From Candidatus Mediterraneibacter intestinipullorum (lineage in GTDB: Bacteria; Bacillota; Clostridia; Lachnospirales; Lachnospiraceae): a stretch of DNA of 39,970 bases. Position 1 is the first letter of the stretch. Each line of letters begins with the position of its first letter. Made by a program: the position numbers and the translations under genes. The stretch is from contig DWYM01000042.1 in the NCBI GenBank assembly GCA_019118665.1, positions 1 through 39,970 of the forward strand, given 5' to 3'. Under the pieces are notes generated by a model. The model saw only the letters and a program-made list of their open reading frames with translations. It did not search any database and had not been told where the DNA came from. Shown piece by piece: positions 25,515 to 32,176 of this stretch.

Positions 25515-25897
25515 TCTTATCGGATGTTCCCTTATATTCCCTCATATGATATTGAATTCCAGCTTCACGCCATGCTTTTTGAGGACTGTCACAAGCCCGG
25601 ATCTTCCAGTAATTCCTGCTGTCTGAACACGCCAGCTTTATTTACATCCACACTGCGCAGCACCTGTAAAGTCCATCCACCATCTCTCTTGTTCCTGTCA
25701 GTATAAAATATTTAGATCCGGCATTCTTTGGATATCCTTTTTCAGAAAACTTTTAGCAGGGAGAATGACTGTTGTACGCTTTTGCTGATCTCTGTAATCG
25801 GTCATTTCTCTATTCATTCGCTTTCTTATCAGTGCAATGAATAAACCTCTAAAAACAGAACAGCCACAGAATCCATTAACTCGGCTTATCATTAATA
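25515..25897. other. Intergenic region between the polyamine and EPS operons with no recognised gene
   Basis: This stretch of about 380 bases is bounded by the polyamine-operon terminator and the EPS promoter. Short open frames exist on both strands, but none has a ribosome site and a recognisable protein. One minus-strand frame just upstream of the promoter ends in VTVLKKHGVKLEFNII and has ordinary codon use, so a decayed gene end is possible. I cannot identify it and do not call it. Confidence 0.5.
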
Positions 25898-25924
25898 AAG
25901 GCGAAGCTCTCACAGCCTCGCCTT
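25898..25924 (-). terminator. Terminator hairpin at the end of the polyamine operon
   Basis: Minus-strand AAGGCGA and TCGCCTT, extended by GCT/AGC after a one-base mismatch, form a stem with a five-base loop. The stop codon of the decarboxylase gene lies in the loop. The following TATTAAT is AT-rich but not a pure T-run, so efficiency is uncertain. Confidence 0.6.
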
Positions 25925-27115
25925 AAAATCCTCATATCCAAATGTCTTCACGACCTCACAAGTCCCATCCTCTCTCTCCAGTACGATATCCGGGAGACGC
26001 ATTCCATTAAATGTATTCGTCTTGACCATCGTATAGATTGCCATGTCCCGGAATTCCAGCCGGTCTCCACAGCTCAGCGGCTGCGCGAAGGAATAATCCC
26101 CGATCACATCACCCGCAAGGCATGTCGGTCCTGCCAGGCGGTACACATAAGGCCGACCACATTCGCCTGCAGGCCGCTTACATCCACCCGCATTCGTTTC
26201 TGCCGGATCTCCCGCGTCTTTCAGCGGCGGCCGGTACGGCATTTCAAGCACATCCGGCATATGGCACGCAGCGGACGCATCCAGGACCGCAATCTTCATT
26301 CCATTTTCCACAATCTCCAGCACCTCTGCTATAAGCTCGCCCGCGTTCAGAGCCACCGCCTCTCCGGGCTCCAGATAAACTTCCACTCCATACGTCTCCT
26401 TCACATGGCGGATGCAATGTTTCAGCAACTCCCTGTCATAGTCCGGCCTCGTGATATGATGGCCGCCGCCAAAATTCAGCCATTTCATCCTGCGCAGGTA
26501 TTTTCCAAACTTCTCTTCAACCACTTTGAGCGTTGTCTCAAGGTCATCCGAATCCTGCTCGCAGAGCGTGTGGAAATGCAGTCCATCCAGAGCTGCGATA
26601 TCCTCCTCCGTCATCTCCTCCTCAAATTTCCCCAGCGTTGTGCCCAGCCTGGAGAACGGCGCGCACGGATCATAAATGGCATGCCCTTCCTGGGTGGAAC
26701 ACTCCGGATTGATCCGCAGTCCCATGCTCCTTCCCGCCCGCTTCACCTGAGACTTATATTTCTTGATCTGCGCCGGCGAATTAAACACAATATGATCGCA
26801 GACCCCCAGTATCTCAGGCATTTCCTCTTCTCTGTAAGCCGGCGAGAAAATATGGTTCTCCTTCCCCATCTCCTCATTTCCCAGTCTGGCCTCATACAGC
26901 CCGCTGGCTGTAACCCCATCCAGATACTGTCCGATCAACGGATACACCCGGTACATGGAGAACGCCTTCTGAGCCAGCAGGATCCTGCATCCTGTCCCCT
27001 CACAGATCTCTTTCAGGATCTCCAGATTTTCCCTGAGTTTGCTCTCCCGCACTACAAAGCAGGGAGTCCTCAACTCATCCCTTCTCATACAAACACCCAG
27101 CCTCTCAAACACCAT
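25910..27115 (-). CDS. nspC: Carboxy(nor)spermidine decarboxylase
   Basis: This is a fold type III PLP decarboxylase of the alanine-racemase-like group. It has the Schiff-base Lys 50 in RILLAQKAFSMY, the Gly-rich NFGGGHHITR phosphate loop, and the C-terminal Cys motif GPTCLAGDVIGDY. It removes CO2 from carboxyspermidine or carboxynorspermidine, the last step of the aspartate-semialdehyde route to spermidine. The dehydrogenase partner is the preceding gene. Compared with usual members there is an extra polar segment before the YVYRLAGPT strand (around residues 307-327). The start is uncertain: ATG 27115 or MRRDELRTP at 27088, which matches family N-termini better. A terminator hairpin overlaps the stop. 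Confidence 0.92.
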   Translation of the reverse strand: MVFERLGVCMRRDELRTPCFVVRESKLRENLEILKEICEGTGCRILLAQKAFSMYRVYPLIGQYLDGVTASGLYEARLGNEEMGKENHIFSPAYREEEMPEILGVCDHIVFNSPAQIKKYKSQVKRAGRSMGLRINPECSTQEGHAIYDPCAPFSRLGTTLGKFEEEMTEEDIAALDGLHFHTLCEQDSDDLETTLKVVEEKFGKYLRRMKWLNFGGGHHITRPDYDRELLKHCIRHVKETYGVEVYLEPGEAVALNAGELIAEVLEIVENGMKIAVLDASAACHMPDVLEMPYRPPLKDAGDPAETNAGGCKRPAGECGRPYVYRLAGPTCLAGDVIGDYSFAQPLSCGDRLEFRDMAIYTMVKTNTFNGMRLPDIVLEREDGTCEVVKTFGYEDFKARL

Positions 27116-27198
27116 ATCTACTCATCTGGCAAATTTATTTTCCGTCAAATACATCTGTTTCTTCCAGGTAGCTCTATTTTCGCTCCCCGCAGCCGGAT

Positions 27199-28401
27199 TT
27201 ACTCCACCAGCTCCGGATCCTCGCTGATCTTCCACGGCAGCCCCCATTTATTGAGCGCGTCCATGAACGGATCGGGATCAAATTCTTCCATATTATATAT
27301 GCCCGGCTTTTTCCACGCTCCGGTCATCACCATCATCGCGCCGATCATCGCCGGAACGCCTGTCGTGTAAGCGACTGCCTGGGAACCGACTTCTTTGTAG
27401 CACTCCTGATGATCGCATGTATTATATATGTAGAGCCTCTTTTCCTGTCCGTCTTTCTTTCCGATAAAGATACAGCCGATATTCGTCTTGCCTTTCGTAC
27501 GCGGCCCCAGGGAAGAAGGATCCGGCAGCACGGCCTTTAAGAACTGAAGCGGCACGATCTCCCTGCCTTCGTACATGATCGGTTCAATAGACGTCATCCC
27601 CACATCTTCCAGACATCTTAAGTGATTCAGATAGCTCTCCCCGAATGTCATGAAGAAGCGGATCCTCCTGATACCCGGAATGTTGAGCGCCAGAGACTCA
27701 ATCTCCTCGTGATGGAGCAGGTACATATCCTTTTCTCCGATTTCCGGGAAATTATATACTCGTTTGATTTCCATCGGCTCTGTCTCTACCCAGTGTCCGT
27801 TCTCCCAGTATGACCCTTTTGCCGACACCTCCCGGATATTGATCTCCGGATTAAAGTTCGTAGCAAACGGATAGCCATGGTCTCCCGCATTGCAGTCTAA
27901 AATATCAATGTAGTTTATTTCATCAAAATAATGCTTCAGCGCGTACGCGGAGAACACACTTGTCACGCCCGGATCAAACCCGCTCCCCAGAAGCGCTGTA
28001 AGACCTGCCTTCTCATACTTTTCCCTGTATGCCCACTGCCATTTATACTCAAATTTCGCTGTATCCTCCGGCTCGTAATTTGCTGTATCGATATAGTGGA
28101 CGCCTGCTGCCAGACACGCGTCCATGATCGCAAGATCCTGGTATGGGAGCGCCAGGTTCAGCACCACCTCCGGCTGTTCCTTCTTGATCAGCGCTGTCAG
28201 AGCTTCCACATCGTCCGCATCTACCTGAGCGGTCGTAATCTTTGTCTTTGTCGTTCCTTCCAGCTTTTCTTTGAGCGCATCGCACTTTGACACTGTCCTG
28301 CTGGCAATGCACAGTTCTGTGAACACTCCGTCATTCTGGCAGATCTTATGAATCGCCACGCTCGCCACGCCTCCGCAGCCGATCACCATCACTTTTCCCA
28401 T
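27199..28401 (-). CDS. Carboxy(nor)spermidine dehydrogenase/synthase, saccharopine dehydrogenase family
   Basis: The start MGKVMVIGCGGVASVAIHKI has the NAD(P)-binding GxGGVA motif. The body (NLALPYQDLAIMDACLAAGVHYIDTANYE; ALLGSGFDPGVTSVFSAYA) is the Lys9-like pattern of carboxynorspermidine synthase. The enzyme reductively condenses a diamine (putrescine, or agmatine in related pathways) with aspartate beta-semialdehyde. The start at 28401 follows AGAGGAG; the frame is open 30 codons further up without a better site. The product is about 400 residues, normal. The decarboxylase gene downstream makes the assignment firm; the acceptor amine is not certain. Confidence 0.92.
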   Translation of the reverse strand: MGKVMVIGCGGVASVAIHKICQNDGVFTELCIASRTVSKCDALKEKLEGTTKTKITTAQVDADDVEALTALIKKEQPEVVLNLALPYQDLAIMDACLAAGVHYIDTANYEPEDTAKFEYKWQWAYREKYEKAGLTALLGSGFDPGVTSVFSAYALKHYFDEINYIDILDCNAGDHGYPFATNFNPEINIREVSAKGSYWENGHWVETEPMEIKRVYNFPEIGEKDMYLLHHEEIESLALNIPGIRRIRFFMTFGESYLNHLRCLEDVGMTSIEPIMYEGREIVPLQFLKAVLPDPSSLGPRTKGKTNIGCIFIGKKDGQEKRLYIYNTCDHQECYKEVGSQAVAYTTGVPAMIGAMMVMTGAWKKPGIYNMEEFDPDPFMDALNKWGLPWKISEDPELVE

Positions 28402-28504
28402 TTTCTTCTCCTCTCTTTCTCCACTATGTCTCTGCTTCTCCCGGTATCCGCCGGGCGCTGCTGTCTGTTTATCTGTTTGTCCATTCACCATCGCGGTCTT
28501 TTTG

Positions 28505-29362
28505 TCATCTGTTCACGATCGCGATCAGCATCTCCCGGATGATCTTGCACGCCGCGGCTGTGGATGCCCCGGTCGGATCGCAGGGCGGACACAGTTCGTT
28601 TACATCGCAGCCGATCAGATTTACTCTCTCGCACACTTCCGTCACACCTCTCATAGCAGTGAGGAAATCCACGCCGCCCGGCTCCGGAGTCCCTGTCCCC
28701 GGAAATACGGACGCATCCATTACATCCAGATCCACTGTGAAATATACCGGCGCGTCTCCCAGCCTTTCCAACACTTCTCCCAGTCCCTCAAGACTGAACG
28801 GATGAAAATCCGTATGTCCGCTCTTTGCCCAGTCAAATTCATCCTTTTCCCCGGAGCGGATGCCGAACTGATGGATACGGCCGTCCCCCAGCAGCTCCCA
28901 GCACCGCCGGATCACGCAGGCGTGGGACAGCTCCACTCCCAGATAGTCCTCTCTCAGGTCTGTGTGCGCGTCAAAATGGATGATATGCATATCCGGATAT
29001 TTCCTCACAGCGGCACGGACACTTCCCAGTGTGACCAGATGCTCCCCGCCGATCATAAACGGCAGTTTCCCATCTTCAAGGATCTTTTCCGCGCACTCTC
29101 GGATCTGCTCCAGCACCCTCTCAGAGTTTCCGATCGCCAGCTCCAGATCGCCATGGTCATAAACCCTGTTCTCTGTCAGTTCTTTATCCTGATACGGACT
29201 GTATACCTCCAGTCCGCAGGAGTCGCCGCGCACCGCTGCTCCCGCGAACCGTGTTCCCGGGCGAAAGGACGTGGTAGAGTCAAACGGCGCGCCGAAGATC
29301 ACCACATCCGCCTCCTCATACTCCGCGTCACAGCCGATAAAATTTACGATATTCTTCTGCAT
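28505..29362 (-). CDS. speB: Agmatinase / aminopropylagmatine ureohydrolase
   Basis: This 285-residue protein belongs to the arginase/agmatinase family. Mn ligands are His 108 in MIGGEHLVTLG, the DAHTD motif (131-135) and DLDVMD (211-216), followed by PGTGTPEPGG. Members remove urea from agmatine, giving putrescine; Thermus-type members act on N1-aminopropylagmatine, giving spermidine. GGEHLV rather than GGDHS places it with the Bacillus/Thermus-like group. The gene follows an aminopropyltransferase-like gene and precedes the carboxyspermidine genes, so both reactions are possible. Start MQKNIVNFIG at 29362. Confidence 0.9.
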   Translation of the reverse strand: MQKNIVNFIGCDAEYEEADVVIFGAPFDSTTSFRPGTRFAGAAVRGDSCGLEVYSPYQDKELTENRVYDHGDLELAIGNSERVLEQIRECAEKILEDGKLPFMIGGEHLVTLGSVRAAVRKYPDMHIIHFDAHTDLREDYLGVELSHACVIRRCWELLGDGRIHQFGIRSGEKDEFDWAKSGHTDFHPFSLEGLGEVLERLGDAPVYFTVDLDVMDASVFPGTGTPEPGGVDFLTAMRGVTEVCERVNLIGCDVNELCPPCDPTGASTAAACKIIREMLIAIVNR

Positions 29363-29380
29363 TTTTCCTCTCCCCGCCTT

Positions 29381-30235
29381 CTATCTCTCCACATCTTCCA
29401 GAAGCTCTTCCACATATGCCGGAAGGGCAAACACGCCCGCGTGCAGCCTGGGCTCATAATACTTTGTATGGATGCCCTTCAGCTTCCACGCCACCTTGTC
29501 CAGATCATCCAGGGGATGATACTTTTTTGACGCAAATCCAAAGAGCCAGTGGCCTGATGGGTAAGACGGAATATGCGCCTGGTATACCCGGCAGATGGGG
29601 AATGTCTCCACGATCCGCTTATGCATCCGCTGGCACTGAAACGCCTCTTCCGTATAAAATGGACTTTCATTCTGATTGATCATGATGCCGTCCTCATGCA
29701 GGGCATTGAAGCAGTTGCCGTAAAATTCTTTCGTAAACAAGCCCTCGCCCGCTCCAAACGGATTGGGAGAGTCAATAATGATCAGGTCGTACGCGTCTCC
29801 TTTGGAGCGGATGAAACGCAGTCCGTTCTCATGGACAATATTTACCCTGTCATCCGTCAGGCTGTTGGCGATCTCCGGGATATATTTCCGGCACACCTCC
29901 ACCAGAAGGGGATCCGGCTCCACTACATCAATCTTTTCGACCGCATCATACTTGATAAGCTCCCGGACCACGCCGCCGTCTCCACCTCCCACCACAAGCA
30001 CCTCTTTTACATCCGGGTGCACAGCCATGGGCACATGCGTGATCATCTCATGGTAGATGAACTCATCCCGCTCTGTCAGCATCAGGGCCCCATCCACCAC
30101 GAGGATCCTGCCGAAATCCTTTGATTCCAGCACATCGATCCGCTGTACCTCGCTCTGAGCGCTGAAGAGCTGCTCCTCAATGCGGATAGACAGCTTCACG
30201 CCGTCGGTATGTATGTCTGAAAACCACATTTCCAT
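29381..30235 (-). CDS. speE: Spermidine synthase-like aminopropyltransferase
   Basis: The start MEMWFSDIHTDGVKLSIRIE matches the MELWFTE beginning of Firmicutes SpeE; ATGs at 30247 and 30229 are alternatives. The decarboxy-SAM site is LVVGGGDGGVVREL (residues 81-93) and the adenosine-binding Glu lies in VVEPDPLLVEV. The active-site loop reads DSPNP (155-159) where most members have DSTDP or DSSDP, so one substrate-contacting Asp is replaced by Asn. EGLFTKEFYG follows, as usual. It uses decarboxylated SAM, but no speD gene is in the window. The preceding decarboxylase stop lies nine bases before this start. Confidence 0.9.
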   Translation of the reverse strand: MEMWFSDIHTDGVKLSIRIEEQLFSAQSEVQRIDVLESKDFGRILVVDGALMLTERDEFIYHEMITHVPMAVHPDVKEVLVVGGGDGGVVRELIKYDAVEKIDVVEPDPLLVEVCRKYIPEIANSLTDDRVNIVHENGLRFIRSKGDAYDLIIIDSPNPFGAGEGLFTKEFYGNCFNALHEDGIMINQNESPFYTEEAFQCQRMHKRIVETFPICRVYQAHIPSYPSGHWLFGFASKKYHPLDDLDKVAWKLKGIHTKYYEPRLHAGVFALPAYVEELLEDVER

Positions 30236-30243
30236 CTCAGATA

Positions 30244-31701
30244 TCATCTCCTTTCACACAGCACATTCAGCCGCTCGATCTTCTCATCCTCCGGTCCGGT
30301 CATGGAGCATCCTTTTTCCTTCGCATACATGATATAATCTATGACCTCATCCGTGATCTCTTCTCCCGGCGCCAACACCGGGATCCCCGGCGGATAGCAC
30401 ATGACGAACTCCGAACAGATACGCCCTTTTGTCGAGGACAGCGGAAGCGACTCCTTCTCCGCGTAGAAAGAATCCTGGGGCGTCATGACCACCTTGGGCG
30501 CGATGTACTCCTGGGAGAGCATCCCCGCCTGATCCTTCTTGAAGCGTCTCCGCAGATCCGCCAGGGCGGACACCAGGCGCTCCACCTCCCGGATGCGGTC
30601 CCCGATGGATAAGTAGGCGAGGATATTTCCCAGATCTCCGAACTCAATCTGGATATCATAATCATCTCTTAAAATATCATACACCTCGATCCCTGCAAGC
30701 CCAATGTCCAATGTGTGAATGGAGAGCTTTGTCGGGTCGAAATCATAGATACTGTCTCCATTGACCATTTCCCGCCCAAAGGCATAGTAATCACCGATCT
30801 TGTTGATTTCTTCTCTGGCATAATCCGCCAGCCCTGTCACCATCTGAAAGGATGCCTCACCCCGCAGAGCCAGGTTCCTCCTGGAAATATCCAGACTCGA
30901 GAGCAGCAGATAGGACGCGCTCGTAGTCTGGGTAAGGTTGATGATCTGCCGGACATACCCCGGATTCATGTCCTTTCCTGTGAGTAAGAAAGAACTCTGG
31001 GTCAGACTCCCCCCTGATTTATGCATGCTGACAGAGGCCATGTCAGCTCCCGCTTCCATCGCGGATACAGGAAGCTCCTTTCCAAAATAGAAATGCGTTC
31101 CATGGGCCTCGTCCGCAAGCACTTTCATTCCTTTTTCATGGGCAACTTCCACGATCGCTCCCAGATTTGAACAGATCCCATAATAAGTCGGGTTGTTTAC
31201 GAACACTGCCACTGCATCCGGATTCTCTCTGACAGCCTCTTCCACATCAGCGCGCTTCATTCCCAGAGAAATGCCCAGCGCCTTATCAACGTCCGGATTT
31301 ACATAGATGGGCTTCGCTCCGCAGAGCACCATGGCGTTGATCACGCTGCGGTGGACGTTTCTCGGCAGGATGATCTTGTCACCTTTTTTACAGCATGCAA
31401 GCACCATGGTCTGCACAGCCGAAGTCGTGCCGCCCACCATGAGGAATGCATGCTCTGCTCCAAACGCGTCCGCGGCGAGTTCTTCTGACTCTTTGATCAC
31501 AGATACCGGATGGCAGAGATTGTCCAGGGGCTTCATGGAATTGACGTCAATGCTGACACAGCGCTCGCCCAGCAGCTCTGCCAGCTCCGGGTTGCCCCTG
31601 CCGTGCTTGTGCCCCGGCACATCAAAGGGCACGACCCGATTCCTCCTGAATTTTTCCAGCGCCTCATAGATGGGCGCTCTTGTCTGTGATAAATTCCCCA
31701 T
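30244..31701 (-). CDS. speA: Fold type I arginine decarboxylase (Orn/Lys/Arg decarboxylase family)
   Basis: This 485-residue PLP enzyme lacks the N-terminal wing domain of the large E. coli enzymes and is the short Bacillus-like type. VPFDVPGHKHGRGNPEL is at the N-terminus, the PLP-stacking region is DEAHGTHFYF (197-206) and the Schiff-base Lys is 228 in VSMHKSGGSLTQSS. The C-terminal domain ends with YPPGIPVLAPGEEITDEVID. Bacillus SpeA decarboxylates arginine to agmatine; the adjacent agmatinase-like gene supports arginine over lysine. The start at 31701 follows GGTAGGAATATC. The frame runs on upstream for 41 Arg-rich codons through the leader terminator, probably untranslated. Confidence 0.9.
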   Translation of the reverse strand: MGNLSQTRAPIYEALEKFRRNRVVPFDVPGHKHGRGNPELAELLGERCVSIDVNSMKPLDNLCHPVSVIKESEELAADAFGAEHAFLMVGGTTSAVQTMVLACCKKGDKIILPRNVHRSVINAMVLCGAKPIYVNPDVDKALGISLGMKRADVEEAVRENPDAVAVFVNNPTYYGICSNLGAIVEVAHEKGMKVLADEAHGTHFYFGKELPVSAMEAGADMASVSMHKSGGSLTQSSFLLTGKDMNPGYVRQIINLTQTTSASYLLLSSLDISRRNLALRGEASFQMVTGLADYAREEINKIGDYYAFGREMVNGDSIYDFDPTKLSIHTLDIGLAGIEVYDILRDDYDIQIEFGDLGNILAYLSIGDRIREVERLVSALADLRRRFKKDQAGMLSQEYIAPKVVMTPQDSFYAEKESLPLSSTKGRICSEFVMCYPPGIPVLAPGEEITDEVIDYIMYAKEKGCSMTGPEDEKIERLNVLCERR

Positions 31702-31801
31702 GATATTCCTACCTCTTCCCGATCTAGTCTCAGGTCCGCCCGGTGAGATCCTGCTCCAAAAACGATTCCCCGGAACGCCCAGGAGAACTATTTTCGAAAA
31801 C

Positions 31802-31842
31802 AAAAAACACAGGCTCAGGCGCATTCCGCACCCAGCCTGTGT
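31802..31842 (-). terminator. Terminator/attenuator hairpin in the speA leader
   Basis: On the minus strand ACACAGGCT (31842-31834) pairs with AGCCTGTGT (31815-31807), nine perfect pairs, followed by six T (31807-31802). It lies about 100 bases before the speA start. It either ends the upstream kinase transcript or attenuates speA. An upstream hairpin loop is complementary to its own loop (see 31878-31893). Confidence 0.75.
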
Positions 31843-31877
31843 ACTGTCGTCATATGTTCATACTGCATTATCACTCT

Positions 31878-31893
31878 GACCCGCCTGAGGGTC
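31878..31893 (-). promoter_or_regulatory. Upstream hairpin complementary to the attenuator loop
   Basis: GACCC and GGGTC form a five-pair stem with the loop TCAGGC. The minus-strand segment CTCAGGCG (31889-31882) is perfectly complementary to CGCCTGAG (31821-31814) in the loop and first bases of the terminator's 3' arm. This permits a loop-loop contact or a competing antiterminator helix. It matches no riboswitch class that I recognise. Confidence 0.4.
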
Positions 31894-32176
31894 TTTTCTT
31901 TTTCAGATATAACAGATATTGGACGTAGAGTCTATATAGCAAATATTTTTACTTTTACTACTCTTATTGACCGTTTCACAAGTTGTGTATGCGTACATGC
32001 ACACCAGGGTTATAAAGTAACCAACTTATAAAATTTGAGCTTCTAACTCAATCAATAATGCAGCCATATGCTGCGTAAAATATTTGCATGGAGAACGTTC
32101 CAAATATCTGCTTTCCATACATGAGGTATGGTAACACAGAATCCAAAATATTACAAGGATTTTATTCTTTCTGTTG

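Larger units (their letters stand above)
31702..32176. other. Leader/intergenic region upstream of the polyamine operon
   Basis: This 475-base AT-rich gap follows the sensor-kinase stop and contains no convincing gene. It holds several stem-loops: one at 32115-32131 (CCATAC/GTATGG), one at 32060-32074 (GCAGC/GCTGC), one at 31878-31893 and a terminator at 31802-31842. A near-perfect inverted repeat lies at 31939-31952 and 32075-32087 (GCAAATATTTTTAC against GTAAAATATTTGC). No strong promoter match was found, only weak TATATA-like boxes near 31930-31936. Confidence 0.5.

Noticed and set aside
25698-25913. Minus-strand 71-codon frame after the decarboxylase gene
   Set aside because: It overlaps the terminator and the end of the decarboxylase gene, has no ribosome site and resembles no protein family I know.
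26261-27370. Plus-strand open frame of 369 codons across the carboxyspermidine decarboxylase gene
   Set aside because: It is the complement of a GC-rich real gene; composition is Pro/His/Arg-rich with no recognisable fold and it spans two genes.
28502-29530. Plus-strand open frame of 342 codons across the agmatinase gene
   Set aside because: Same shadow effect; it crosses the boundary of two well-identified minus-strand genes.
31702-31824. In-frame 41-codon Arg-containing N-terminal extension of the arginine decarboxylase
   Set aside because: It begins inside the terminator loop and would read through the terminator stem. Family members start at the MGNLSQTRAPIYEAL-like position, which has its own ribosome site.
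32115-32131. Hairpin CCATAC/GTATGG as terminator of the sensor-kinase gene
   Set aside because: The stem is only six pairs and is not followed by a T-run on the minus strand, so it is kept only as a stem-loop in the leader description.
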